The position numbers and the translations under genes were made by a program. 64,000 nucleotides of DNA from Talaromyces rugulosus (Eukaryota > Ascomycota > Eurotiomycetes > Eurotiales > Trichocomaceae), in contig NC_049565.1 of the NCBI RefSeq assembly GCF_013368755.1, positions 1-64,000 of the forward strand, given 5' to 3'. Of the stretch, positions 24,601 to 39,221 are shown piece after piece (position 1 is the stretch's first letter; each line of letters begins with the position of its first letter). The notes below the pieces were generated by a model, which was given only the letters and a program-made list of their open reading frames with translations, did not search any database and was not told the DNA's origin.

Positions 24601-26100
24601 TTGGTAGTGGTGTTATACTGGATCTTCAATCTGTATATCTGGGCATCTAATATCCACTTTATTGATATGGCCTCTATAGTGGTCATGAACTGCATCATCA
24701 TGGCCCATAATGGGTTTGAACAATCCTTGGTCTCAGCTGTCTCTTCCTATATCTGCTGAGCCACCAACATCTATGTAATCTTGATCATCCCAGATAATTA
24801 GAAGATGAATATCAATGTACTCTCCTATCTATCTTATTTCTTGATATCTATGACAGCCAATCTACTGATAATGTCACTATGGTATTCATATTTGGCTTGG
24901 CTATCTAATTAATGATTTAATATACTGATACACTACCATAATATAGCCTGATCCGCAGGATTTAATAGTTAATTGACTGGGTCCTGTATCTTTTTAATTA
25001 GGTCCTTACTGACTATAGACTCGTCATCTTTCTCTATAATAGCCTCAATTATCTGCTCTATAGCTGTCTATTGGTCTGTTATTAACTAAAACTAGATGAT
25101 CTGCTACTGTATATTCTATATAATATATTAAATTATATACTGCCACATGTCTTGATATTTTACTATAGTGCTAGGGTCTATTTGCGCTTAGAATAGGGCA
25201 TTAGATATCTAGTCTATCTGTTTCTAATGTATCTTATACTAACTGAATATATTTAACTATGTTAATATAATCCGCTAGGCCACCATAACAATCTAGGCGA
25301 ATCATTCTCTGATCTTAGCTAACACTAGTTTCTTCTTGGGATTTGGCTAGTCTAATAATATCTACAATATCCTTTAGTGCTTGTCTAATAAATGTATGGC
25401 CTATTCTATATATTTTATTTATGGATTTATCTCGCGTAGCTTATAGGCTTAGATGTGTGTCTTCTTAGCTTTTTTGATCTGTTATTTGTATTATATAATT
25501 ATCTGCTTCATGGCTTGCTCAGCTATATTCTATAGGGGCTACTTGCTAGACTGTATAGAGACTGGGTTATTGACAGTATTAATATTAATAATAAACCGCT
25601 AGGACCTGGGTCTGTAGCGTATAAATTGCTGACTATAGATGACCTGCTATGGATAATTAGGTTTAAGGGCATAGATCATATATTTATAGGATTGACTGTA
25701 TATTTAGGAATTCTTTTATATATATTGGGTACAATAATGCTGCTAGATCTAGGTGACCGTCTTGACCACTAAATGGCACCCAAAATAACAATATTGGTAT
25801 ATGGGATATTAGGGATTATCTAATAACACAATGTGTGCAATAGGCTTATAGGGAATAGTGATATAAGTAGCTTATTGCATATATTCAGAGTACTAGTTAT
25901 AATACTTATGGAATAATAATATATATCAGCTATAGCGCTTAGTCTAATATGCAGATTAATGTAAATATTCATCTAATTAACCATCTAATACCACCTGGTG
26001 ACATAAACAATAAATTATAACCTAATATTTAGGCTCGTACTGCAATATCTATGTAATATTCAGCATTACCATGTTTCTATAAATATATTGAATAATGGAT
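21671..26100 (-). pseudogene. TLH-B2, most complete copy of the paralogous helicase, RIP-mutated
   Basis: Read on the minus strand from about 26100 to about 21700. Recognisable parts: the N-terminal region; a segment near 24031-24180 matching the R740-K775 region of TLH-A (a YYKGY-like Lys motif); near 23740-23790 the LNISIY..IMITITRRYL segment; near 23615-23690 the QAGHGSHIAKGIYAQE box; Walker A near 23300; and motif VI near 22510. A C-terminal C-x2-C...H...C cluster lies near 22040-22100. Stops occur throughout. The helicase part is interrupted enough that exact ends cannot be fixed. Confidence 0.78.
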
Positions 26101-26494
26101 GATAGTCCTTCTAACTAGGATATAAAAATAACTTTAAAATTACACTAAAATAATCTTAAACTTTTATCACTTTTTTACTTTAGATAATGATTATAGTTCT
26201 AATTAGATATAACACTTCTGTACTTTAACTACCTTAAAATATAATCCTAATAATTTTCAATAACTTATAACAACATAGCTAATTAATTAAATATGCTTAA
26301 ATTAATATTATATATTAATAGCAGTATTATATATTTCTAGTCCAAATTTAAGCCTTTATCCTAATATAAATATAGACATAGAAAGTTGGTTGAATTAAAA
26401 AAACTAACTGACTCTCTTTTGCCTAGTATAATACTAACATTTATTAACAAAATAAAATTAATAGACTAGTCGGTTGCTTTTCTATTAATGATAG
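26101..26494. repeat. Family B module edge with one 173-bp terminal unit (B2)
   Basis: Same layout as behind B1 but with a single unit between TAG 26319-26321 and TAG 26492-26494, heavily mutated. The end reads ATTAATGATAG and joins a TAS fragment beginning GATAACTGC. Confidence 0.85.
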
Positions 26495-27460
26495 GATAAC
26501 TGCTGGATTATGCTCTTAGCACTATTATTAATAATCTAAACCTAGATCTTTTCCTTTTCTTTTCCTGTCTATCCGACCTTTCCTACTCTTTCAATCTTTC
26601 GAATTTTTTCTATCGTTCTAGTCTTTTCTACTTTTTATATTTTTCTTCCTATTTCTACTATTCCTATTCTTTTATTTCTATCTTTCTTTCTTTTTTCTAT
26701 TATATATCATTGTTTCTCATAGAGATGACCACCGGATTATGCCCTTTGCACCATCATTAGTAACCCTAACCCTAGCCTAGCCTCATTGCTGGACTTTATC
26801 ACTCTTACCTTCATATCTCCTGTATGGGGAATTTAACTATATAATTAGGTCTAATCTAGATCTTTATATGGATCTCTTATATCTATTAAATCTACCTTAG
26901 CCTTTATACAGGCCTTCTATATCTTTTAGATCTTTTCTTCTCTTACTTCTACTTCTTTCTTTTTCCTATTGACTTCCCTCTTTTTGTTTCTAATCCTACT
27001 ATTGTTTGCGTCTCTTAGATCCTATATAATCACTAGAATAGGCCCTGTGTACTATCATAGGTAATCCTAACTCTGGCTACCATAGGCCCCTTTTCCTAAC
27101 CTTAACTAATACATCATCCACTCTCTTTCCTTTTCATTCCTTTCTTTTTGGTCTTGCCATTTCTTTTTCTCGTTTTCTTTTAGTATTCTGTTATATATAT
27201 ATTATCTATATCAATCTATATATATATATATCACTTTCTTAATTTAATATTCAAAATATATATTCCTCAGACTGGTTTATATTGACATCTATAAATATAT
27301 ATAATCACTAAATAATGCTTTTATTAATCTAGTAAAATCCCTGCTTCATGTGTGTATATTCTATGCCTTTCTATTGAACTTTCTGTCTCATCCATATATA
27401 TACCTGATCTAGGTTCTAATAATCTACCTGATCCTGATATATCTATGCAAATATTTAGAA
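26495..27460. repeat. TAS fragment of module A5 with an extra internal segment
   Basis: Corresponds to about 868-1680 of the terminal module. At about 26775-27050 it holds roughly 270 bases absent from the terminal copy, beginning after CCTAGCC. The AT-rich TATATA block before the minisatellite is conserved at 27190-27310. Confidence 0.8.
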
Positions 27461-27780
27461 CTATCTTGACTGTCATATAGGCCTATACCTATAAACCTCT
27501 ACTTAACCATTATACAGGCCTATGCCTACAAACCTCTATTTGACTATTATACAGGCCTATATCTATAAACCTCTACTTAACCATTATACAGGTCAATACC
27601 TATAAACCTCTGCTTAACTATTATATAGGCCAATACCTATAAATCTCTACTTAACTGTTATATAGGCCAATGCCTATAAAACTCTACTTAACTGTTATGT
27701 AGGCCTATATCTACAAACCTCTGCTTGACTGTCATATAGGCCAATGTCTATAAACCTCTGCTTGACTATCATACAAGTAT
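27461..27780. repeat. Decayed 37-bp minisatellite (A5)
   Basis: Eight to nine units such as CTTAACCATTATACAGGCC with TATACCTATAAACCTCTA, every position explained by C-to-T or G-to-A change of the 1684-2110 unit. Period stays 37. Confidence 0.88.
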
Positions 27781-27830
27781 TTTATGTTTATGGAACTTTC
27801 TTTATTTCTATATTATTATGATGTATGTAT

Positions 27831-30800
27831 CTATATATAGCTTATAATTAAATTGGAATCCTTACTGCTCTTAACATCTATCTACATTATATTATCAACC
27901 TATGAATATATCCATATCATTTTTTCTATTAATCCACTACACTCCTCTCTACGTTTTCTAAACTTCCACTGAAAATGATGAATCAACATGGCCTAGTTCT
28001 TATAGAAGACCTTTCTTCTAGATATCTGCGCCAACCGCCGCTTTTATGCTGGCTAGATCACCTCCTACATCAGTCTATACAATAACTGCGCTATGGTGTG
28101 CACTGCTATCTCTAAATATCAACATGCTTCTTTAGTACACTGATATCCACTATAATCAATATGAATCTATTATGGATATATCCACTGCGGCAAATAGCAC
28201 TGAAAATATACTGTATAATCTTTATATCTATTCCTTCCATCTTCATGTTGATTCTTGGTTACCTTATAGATAGTCTTCTTAATCTACACCACCGCCTGTT
28301 GGCCTTCAGCCCAGGGATATTGATACGTGAAATACTCATTAGATGCCTTGTACATCATATAAATCTAGTATTATCCCACCCACCAGTCAAAATGCTTCTA
28401 GATAGAATCCACCATTCACGTCTCACGCTTGATATATAATCATAATTACTCCTATAACTTGTTATATCCTTTCTATTAGACATACAGCATTATCACTATA
28501 ATAAATGCCTTATTTAACTTTTATTTCAGGGACTGTATCGATACCAAGACTGGTGATCTAGCCTAGACCTAAACCCACCTAGCTAGTGATATAGCCAGGG
28601 TCTCACTCTGTATAGTCGGTGATATAGCCTGTGTCTTAACTGGTATAGCTGTTATATAATATCTATCACATACTGTTTCACTTTCCTCGCACTATTACCA
28701 CTGGTACCCATCTATCTCCCTATCTAAATATAGATTAAACACGCCTCATCGATATAGCTGATTAATATACCACTATATCTACTCTAATATCTGCAATGAT
28801 CCCATATCTTAATTAATTACTAGGTCCCTCTATCCATTACTACTACTGTCCAAAACCATCACTGCTGTGCTGTCCTACCTATCTCGCCCAGCACACCTAC
28901 TCTCCTAGGCATAATCCAATAATAATCAGGGACGCCCAACATAGATCATATATTAAATGTCAAGGATATTGATACCTATACCTAATATACTAGTAGCCAT
29001 AATAACGCCACTAGGCGTCTATTGGAATATGCTCAATATCCTGGCTTAATTAATTATATAAAAATGGTATATACTACATCCTAATACTTCCACAACCTGC
29101 TCTATCTAGTGCCAGCTGTTGGTATACACTACTACCTTGCCAGACAAATATTATAGGATCTCCTATTTAATCCATACTATGATAGCTGCTCCCATGTTAC
29201 TATATCAGCTATGCTCCTACAGCCGCGTAATATGGACTATCTAATATATAATATTATGACAACTAATACACGCGCGGATCCAATATACAGTGCTAGAAGG
29301 GAAATATATTTGCTAGTACAATTGCTCTTTATTCTCTTAGGGCATCATTACCATCAACAACAACATAGAGGTATAATACTGGACCAACTGCCCTAACTAT
29401 ATTATTGACTTATAGAAATTATATTGGTTGTATAATATAATATAGTATTCATTAATTATAATCTAGTCTAACTAGCTAATAAACTACTTACAGTTTAAAA
29501 ATATGTTAAATATTTTATTATATACAGCAGACTTAGATGTAATTAATATAATTGATACACTATCAATAGGTTATTAGTTGTTCTATGCGATATATTGAAT
29601 ATCTAATTCTGTGTATTAATGCTGTAAATCATCTTGTAATAATATTAATAGAATAATAATAACTATTATGCTACTACAGGCTATTTATGCTGGTAATATA
29701 AATAATAAACTTTTACCACCACCAGTAGGTATTACGCTAATGACTGGGCTCTATCCTTAGATCACAGCCTGTACAATCTGCTTCTATAGCCCATGAAATG
29801 CGGTGTTTAGTTTTATCATGTTATGTAATGTCTAATCAACATCTATATGCTATATCTGCTGCTATTATTCCTTCTAGCTGTGCTGCGTCTTGTCTGTGAA
29901 TCACAATATGTTGGATACTGGGGGTGTGTTAAATAGATTGGTATCCAGGTCGAACAGCAGCTGGCATGATATAAACCTTAACCATATATGTCAATCCTGA
30001 CTGCTATTATGATATTGTTCTTGTATAGACGCTATAGCGCCAAATAACTTGTAGCTTTCCTGGATGTATATGCCACTGGCTATATATAGATTATACCCAG
30101 TCTGATAATCAGTGGTATTGGCCAATAATTGTATCTTATCTATGGCCTTGGGATCATCTCTATTATCTACCGCAAATCGATATTTGTTATGTAAATACTG
30201 CCAACTAATGACAATTATAACCTTATGATATGATATAATGTGTAATAATTGACTATATAATTCCATAGCACTCTTACGCTGCAATATATATTGTAATCGT
30301 TCAGAATTCCATTTCGCTTGGTATAGGTAGGTGGTCTAAATATAGCTGGACACCTGGTCCCGTTGATATATATTTCCACTGACCACCCACTTGAATGGCT
30401 GCACCAACTATAAATACTATACTAATAACTCACCCATCTCATATGATAAATATCAATAGATGATCTTAATGTTGCTGCTTAATTAGTAACCCTTATGGTA
30501 CTACACAACTAATACCACTATGCTATCCTTGATAAACATATTACAGATTCTATCTATAGGACTGTTCTCATGCTGGATACTCAACAATTTAGGGATTTGT
30601 ATTGATTAACCCTATATGAACTAGATAGCTACTAACAACTTCTTTAAAAATATAGTGATCTAGTTCTGATATGCTATTCATTACACTAGATAAAACTCTT
30701 ACCTGTTAGCCTGGATAAATCAATACTGTATAGCTAGATCTTAATAGATTCAATACTATATCTAATATTCTCTATCCATAGGCCATTATATTTAAATGTC

Positions 30801-32831
30801 TTGTAAAAAACTCTATTATATCTAGTTATTACTGGGGTTATCATACAAACAGTCCTATAAAATAGCTGGCATAGTATTAGATAGACATCCTAATATATTG
30901 TCAATTAATATCTGCTACACATTTTAGACCACTATATATACTATACTATAAAATTTATTCATAGTAAACTACTAGTCTTTATAACATAACTTATCTCTAT
31001 TTTGTTACTATATATAGCCAGTGCTGGTTATATTATAATAGATCTTTAATCTATATATATGCAAATCCAACATCTATTATATAGAGCTTTATAATCTGTG
31101 TATTATAAACCAATCTATTATTTAGGTCATCTACTATAAATATCCTTTACAGCCTAGTGAACTAGGTAGTGGTGATCTACTATATGCGCTATCCTAATCT
31201 ATATAGTCTATAGAACTAGGTAACTTAGCTACATCCTCCTTCTTAGGCTTGTCACTCAATTCAATGGCTTTCTTCACCATTATAAACTACGCGACCTTAA
31301 TTACTCGTGATAAAATGGGCAGGTAATCCTTGGGTATATAGAAACTGCCTTTATGAATCTCTAATACAGCTGCGGTATATACTAATACGCTGTTGTATTC
31401 CTATTAGATGATATGCTGGTTCAATAATTTAATATAAAAATCTAAATACGCCCGCTCCATGGGGCTTAATGGTAGTATAGTGATGTTGCTGGCTTCTTCC
31501 TTATTCTCTGGGGGGCGCTTAATATCAAATATGGTATCCACATCAACTGTTCTCTCTATGGCTATCTCCTCTATCGTCTTCTCTATCCTGTTATTCCTAT
31601 CATTAAAAAAATCAGGTTCGTTGCTGTCCATGGACAATGAATTAATTGACATGGTGTCTCTCTCCTTCTCTTCCTCCTCTTTTTCCTCCTCCTCCTCCTC
31701 CTCCTCCTCCTCTTCCTCTTCTTCCTCCACCCATGGTGCCCGCGTGGCCCTGGATTGCGTGATCATCTTACCCTTGCTCACCTAGCAGGTGGATAGAATC
31801 TGTACCGCATTGACCAACCACTTCTATGCCATATGCTGTCGTCGCATGAATTAATATAGGAGACTAGTCCACTCATATAGCTACTATATATACTAAAAAA
31901 ATATCAATATCTTTTGTTATAGCTGCACTTGCTTCACAATTAACTCCTTATCCTAGTATATCTCTAACAGGGTATATTATATCTAATACTGTTTAGTCTA
32001 GATAGCTTTTAACTATATAAATATCCTAATCTAGTAAATTACAGATAACTGATTAATCATGGTTAACTGCGTCATGGCTGTCTAAATAGCGTAGGCTTCC
32101 AGCTTAATGAATAGCTAGCTATTGATATCTATAGAGAGTAAGCTTATACTCTATATTAAATTAAGGATATTGAACTTTTCTAAATATTTTACCTACTCAG
32201 TTCGCTATAACCACAGGTTGGCCTCGTCGATCTAGCTAGCCTGGATCTTCTGATCTGTGGTCTTCTATATACTGCGCTAATGCGCCTGCATGTTCTAGAT
32301 TAACATCTTGCATGCATCACTATCGGAGGCCATAGCTTTATCTGTCTCAGGAATAATCGCAAAATACTGCGAGTTAGCTTTAACAGGAAACAACCACTAG
32401 CATTGAATGGGATGACATGCCTAATCCTGCTTATACTGAATCTGTTTCTGCTCTATATAGGTAGGCTATCTGATTTTTTGGGTCCAGAACCACTGATAAT
32501 ACTTAATCCAATGCTACTATATAATAGGTATGGTAGTACATATATATTAGTATGAATAGGAACTCAATTAATATTGATATCTATCAACAGGCGCGACCAA
32601 CTGTTGGATTGCTATGGTCTAAGTAGCTAGGATATTTAACTTAATCAGGTTATATGCGATATTAGGCCATATACAAACATCATCAGTTAATATAATATGT
32701 ATGGTAGTGGATATATAATAGTGTACATGATATAAATATATTTTAATCTAGCTAGGCTATATAGTATAGCAATACTCCTGACATACTATAATAGGAAACT
32801 TCTCTAGTTACTTAAAAAACATATTATATAT
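27831..32831 (-). pseudogene. TLH-A5, full-length heavily RIP-mutated helicase copy
   Basis: Colinear with TLH-A1 from the stop equivalent (27831) to the start equivalent (32829-32831). Transitions occur on both strands and TA is strongly enriched. The acidic tract at about 31660-31735 is longer and reorganised relative to A1. Short remnants (28161-28439, 29991-30284, 31404-31781) align to TLH-A. Not functional. Confidence 0.88.
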
Positions 32832-33430
32832 AATAATAATAATAAATTGCTCTGGTAAATATGATAAATATTAATACTATCTATAATAATAATAGTAATC
32901 TATAGTATAGACAATATATAATTATATATAACCATGTCTTAATATATTGGAATCCCTGACAATCTGTTATAACGCATATATAATATATTCTAGCTACTAG
33001 CACCCATCGCACCCCAACCAAAATAATCTAAAAAACCTGTTCTTTTTAATTAACTACGACAGTGGCACAATAACTTGAATATTGCTTATTCTCTAATAAC
33101 GAGCGATTTAATAGTATAAAAATAACTAGTTTAATTTTAAGGATAATCAGGTGATAAAACCTAATTATAATCTATAAAAGTTTATAATTATAATTTATAA
33201 CACTAATTCTAGATTTAACTAGCAAAAATAACCTTAAAATAGAGTTTATAATTATAGTACAGTTCACTACACTTAGATATTTTAGTTAAAATTTATGATT
33301 GTAGTATAGTTCACTACACTCAGATATTTTAGTTAGAGTTTGTGATTGTAGTACAGTTCACTACACTCAGGTATTTTGGTTAGAGTTTGTGATTGTAGTA
33401 CAGTTCACTACACTCAGATATTTTAGTTAG
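32832..33430. repeat. Module edge of A5 with three extra 47-bp units
   Basis: Mutated copy of the A upstream region, then successive 47-bp units with different amounts of decay. The third is nearly pristine while its neighbours are mutated. The array ends at TAG 33428-33430 and joins a decayed 37-bp repeat. Confidence 0.84.
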
Positions 33431-33655
33431 ACTAATGTCTATAAACCTTTACTTGACTATTATACAGATCAATACCTATAAACCTCTACTTAACTGTTAT
33501 ATAGGCCAATATCTATAAATCTTTACTTAACCATCATATAGGTCAATATCTATAAATCTCTACTTAACTATTATATGGGCCTATACCTATAAATCTCTAC
33601 TTAACTATTATATAGACTAATATCTATAAACCTCTACTTGACCATTATACAGGTA
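33431..33655. repeat. Decayed 37-bp minisatellite (A6)
   Basis: Six units in the form ACTATTATATGGGCC or TATATAGACTAA plus TATCTATAAACCTCTA. It begins mid-unit after the TAG junction. Confidence 0.85.
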
Positions 33656-33706
33656 TTTTATATTTATAAAACCTTCTCTATTTCTATATTATTATAGTGT
33701 ATATAT

Positions 33707-36700
33707 CTATATATAGCTTATAATTGAATTGGAATCCTCACTGTTCTTAACATCTATCTGTATTATATTGTTGACCTATAAATATATCTATATTATCTCT
33801 TCTATCAATCCACTACGCTCCTCTCTATATTTTCTAAACTTCTGCTGAAAATGATAAATCAACGCGGCCTGATTCTTATAGAAGATCTTTTCCCTAGGCA
33901 TCTGCGTCAACCGCCGTTCCTATACTAGCTAGATCACTTTCTGTATTGATCTATACAATAACTGTACTATGGTGTATACTGCTGTCTCCAAATATTAACA
34001 TGCTTCTTTGGTACACTGATATCTATTATAATTAATATGAACCTATTATAGACATATTCATTACAGTGAATAGTACTAAAAATATACTATATAATCTTTA
34101 TACCTATTCTTTCTATCTTTATGTTAATTTCTAGTTACTTTATAGATAGTCTCCTTGATCCATACTGCTGCCTATTAGCTTTTAGCCCAAGGATATTAAT
34201 ACATAAAATGCTCACTGGGTACCTCGTGTATTACACAAATCCGGCATTGTCCTATCCACTGGTCAAAATACTCCTAGATAGAATTCACTATTCATGTCTT
34301 ACGCTCAATATATAATTATAATTGCTTTTATAGCTTATTATATCCTCTCTACTAGACATGTAGTATTATCACTATAGTGAATATCTTATTTAATTTTTAT
34401 TTTGGGGACCGTGCCAGTACTAGGACTAGTAATCTAGCCTAGACCTAAACCTGTCTAGCTAGTGATATGGCTGGAGTCTCACTCTATATAGTCAATGATA
34501 TAGTCTATATCTTAACTAGTATAGCTGCTATATAATATCTATCATATACTGCTTCACCCTTCTTACACTGCTGCCACTGGTACCCATCTATCTCCCCATC
34601 TAAATATAGATTGAATATGCCTTATTAACATAATTAATCAATATACTACTATACCTACTCTAATATCTATAATGATTCCATATCTTAATCAGTTACTAAA
34701 TCTTTTTATCCACCACCATTACTGTCTAAAACCATCATCACTATACTGCCCTGCCCATCTTATCCAGCACGCCCATTCTCCTGGGCATAATCTAATAATA
34801 ATTAGGAATACTTAATATAGATTACACACTGGATATTAAGGATATCAATGTCTATACCTAATATACTGATAGCTATAATAACGCTACTAGACATCTATTA
34901 GAATATGCTTAACATCCTAGCTTAATTAATTATATAAAAATAATATATACTATATCCTAATGCCTCTACAACCTACTCTATCTAGTGCTAGCTATTAACG
35001 TACACTACTATCTTGCCAAGCGAATATCGCAGGATCTCCTATTTAATCTATACTATAATAGCCACTCCTATGTCACTATATCAGCCATACTCCTGCGGCC
35101 ACGTAATATAGACTATCCAATATACAATATTATGATAACTAGTACACGCGCGGATCCAATATATAGTGTTAAAAGGAAAATATATCCACTGATATAATCA
35201 CTCCTCATCCTCTTAAGGCATTATCACTATTAATAACAATATAGGGACACAGTACCAGACTAACTGCCCTAACTATGTTATTAACTTATAGAAATTGTAC
35301 TGGTTATATAATATAATATAGTATTTATTAATTATAATCTAGTCCAACTAGCTGATAAACTACTTGTAGTTTAAAAATATACTGAATATTTTATTATATA
35401 CAGTGGATTTAGGTGTAATTAATATAATTAATATATTATTAGCAGGTTACTAGTTATTCTATGCAATATATTAAATATCTAATTCCACATATTGACGCTG
35501 TAAATCATCTTATAACAATATCAATAGGATAATAACGACCATTGTATCACCACAGGCTATCTATACTAGTAATATAAATAACAAACTCTTGCTATTACTA
35601 GTAGGCATCACGCTAATAACTGGGCTCTATTCTTAGATTATAGCCTGCACAATCTATTTCTATAGCCCGCGAAATGTGGTGTCTAGTCCCATCATATTAT
35701 ATAACACCTGATCAATATCTATGCGCTGTATCTGCTATCATTATTCCTCCTAACTATACTACGTCTCGTCTATGAACCATAATATGCTGGATGCTGGAGA
35801 CACACTAAATAGATTAATATCCAGATCAGACAGCAGCTGATATGATACAAATCTTAACTATATATATCAATCCTAACTACTACTATAATATTGTTCTTAT
35901 ATAGACACTATAGCGCTAAACAACTCATGGCTCTTCTAGGCGTATATACTACTGGCTGTGTGTAGATCATGTCTAGCCTGATAATTGGCGATATCAGCCA
36001 ACAATTACATCTCATCTATGGCCTTAGGGTTGTCTCTATCATCCATCACAAATCGATATTTATTGCATAAATACTGCTGGTTAATAGCAATTATAACCTC
36101 ACAATATAATATAATATACAATGATTAACCATACAATCCTATAGCACTCTTATACTATAATATGTGTTGTAATCATTCAGAATTCTATTTTGTTTGGTGT
36201 AGGTGGGCAGTCTAAATATAGCTGGACACCTAGTCTTGTTAATATATATTTCCACTGACCACCTACTTAAACAGCTATACCAACCATAAATACTATATTA
36301 ATAACTCATTTACCTCGCGTGATAAATATTAATAGATGATCTTAACGTCGCCACTCAATTAATAACCTTTATAGTACTGCGTAATCAATACCACTATATT
36401 ATCCTTAATAAACATATTATAGATCCTATCTATAAGACTATTCTCATGCTAGATACTTAATAACTTGGAGGCCTATACCAGTTGACTCTATATAAATTAG
36501 ATAGCCATTAATAACTTTTCTAAAAATATAGTGATCCAGTTCTGATACATTATCCATTACATTAGATAAAACCCTTATCTATTAGCCTGGATGAATCAAC
36601 GCTGCATAGCTAGGTCCTAACAGATTTGATGCTATATCTAATACTTTCTATCTACAGACTATTGCATTCAGGTATCCTGTAAAAAACTCTATCATATCTA

Positions 36701-38716
36701 ATTATTGCTAGGATCATCATATAAACAGTTCTATAGAATAGCTAGTACAGTGTTAGATAGGTATCCTAATATATCATTAATCAATATCCACCACATGTTC
36801 TAGACTACCGCGTGTATTATACCACAAAACTTATTCATAGTAAACTACTGATCCTTATAATATAACTCATCTCCATTCTGTCATTATATATAGCCAACGT
36901 TGGTTGTATTATAATAGATCTTTAATCTATATATACATAAATCCAACATTTATTATATAGGGCTTTGCGATCTATATACCATGAACTAATCTATTATCTA
37001 GATCACTCACTACAAATATCCTTTACGGCCTAATAAACTAGATAGTAGTAATCTACTATATACGCTATCCTAATCTATATAGTCTATAAAACTAGATAAC
37101 TTAGCCACATCCTTCTTCTTAAGCTTATTACTTAATTCAACGGCTTTCTTTATCACTATGAACCGCACAACCTTAATCATTTATAATAAAATAAATAGGT
37201 AATTCTTAGATATATAGAAACTGCTTTTATAAATCTTTAATATAGCTATGGTATATACTAATACATTATTATATTTCTATTAAGTGATGCACTGGTTTAA
37301 TAATTTAATATAAAAATCCAAACACGCCTACTTTACAGGGCTTAATGGCGGCATAATAATATTGCTGGTTTTTTCTTTATTCTTCGGGGGGCGCTTAATA
37401 TTAAATATAGTATCTATATTAATTGTTCTCCCTATAGCCATCTCCTTTATTGTCTTCTCTATCCCATCACTCCTATCATTAAAAAAATCGGGTTTATTGC
37501 TGTCTATAGACAATGAATCAATTAATATAGTATCTCTTTCCTCTTTTTCTTTCTTTTTTTCCTTCTTCTTCTCCTTCTCCTCCTCCTCTTTCTCTTCTTC
37601 CTCCTCTTCCTCCACCTATGGTGCCCACGTGGCCCTAGATCATGTGATTACCTTACCCTTGCTCACCTAATAGGTAGATAGAATCTGCACTATATTAACC
37701 AATCATTTCTATACTATGTACTGTCGTCGCGTAAATTAATATAGAGGACTGGTCTACTTGTGTGGCTACTGTGTATACTAAAAAAATATTAATATCTCTT
37801 ACCATAGCTGTATCTACTTCATGATTGACTCTTTATCCTGGTATACTTCTAATAGGATGTATTATATCTAATGCTATTTAGTCTAGATAGCTTCTAACTA
37901 CATAAATATCCTAATCTAGTGAATTATAGACAACTGGCTGATTATAGCTAACCGCGCTATAGCCATCTAAATAGTGTGGACTTCTGGCTTGATAGACAGC
38001 TAGCTATTGATATCTATGGGGAGTGGGCTTATACTCTATATTAAATTAGGGATGTCAAACTCCTCTAAATATTTTACCCACTCGGTTCGCTATAACCATG
38101 GATTAGCCTTATCAATCTAGCTAGCCTGGATCTTCTGATCTATGGCCTTCTATACGCTGCGCCAATACGCTTGCATATTTTAGATTAATATTTTATATAT
38201 ATCACCATCAAGGGCTATAGCTTTATCTATCTTAGGAATAATCGCAAAATACTACAAGTTGGCCTTAATAGGAAATAACCATTGGCATTGAATAGGACAG
38301 CATACCTGGTCCTACTCATACTGAATCTGTTTCTGCTTTATGTAGGTGGGCTGTCCAATCTTTCAGGTCTAGAACCACTGATAATGCTTGATCCAATGCT
38401 ACCATATAGTAGGTATAGTAGTGTATATATATTAACACAAATAGAAACTCAATTGATATTGATATCCATCAATAGACGCGACCAACTGTTGGATTACTAT
38501 AGTCTAGATAACTGGGATATTCAACTCAATCAGGTTATATATGATATTAGGCTATGTACAAATATTATTAGCTAATATGATATGTATAATAATAGATATA
38601 TAATAATGCGTGTGACGCAAATATGTTTTAATCTAGCTAGGCTATATAGTATAGCAACACTCTTAGTATATTATAATAGGAAACTTCTCTAGTTACTTAA
38701 AAAACGTGTTATATAT
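33707..38716 (-). pseudogene. TLH-A6, full-length heavily RIP-mutated helicase copy
   Basis: Colinear with TLH-A1 from stop equivalent (33707) to start equivalent (38714-38716). Very AT-rich from transitions on both strands. The poly-Glu tract (about 37530-37615) is expanded, with more AAG codons. Remnant frames at 34121, 34985, 37328 and 38282 align to TLH-A. Not functional. Confidence 0.88.
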
Positions 38717-39221
38717 AATAATAATAATGAATTACTTTAGTAAATATAATAAATACTAATATTATCTATAATAGTAATAGTAATCTGTAGTATAGATAAT
38801 ATATAATTATATATAACCATGCCCTAATATATTAGAACCCTTAATAATCTGTTATGATGTGTATATGATATATCCTAGCTACTAGTGCCTGTTACACTTT
38901 AACTAAAATAACTTAAAAAACCTATTTTTTTTAATTAATCATGATAGCAGTATAATAACTTGAATATTACTTATTCTTTAGTAACAAATGATTTAATGGT
39001 ATAAAAATAACTAGTCTAATTTTAAAGGTGATTAGATGATAAAACCTGATTATAGTCTATAAAAGTTCATAATTATAGTCTATAACACTAACCCTAGATT
39101 TAACTAGTAAAAATAACCTTAAAATAGAGTTTATAATTATAGTACAGTTCACTACACTCAGGTATTTTGGTTAGAGTTTGTGATTATAGTACAGTTCACT
39201 ACACTCAGATATTTTGGTTAG
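38717..39221. repeat. Module edge of A6
   Basis: Mutated A upstream region plus an extra 47-bp unit, ending GATATTTTGGTTAG (TAG 39219-39221) and followed by truncated module A7. Confidence 0.82.

Noticed and set aside
37530..37670. CTTCTTCTCC tract as a microsatellite-driven new gene
   Set aside because: It is the expanded poly-Glu codon run of a helicase pseudogene.
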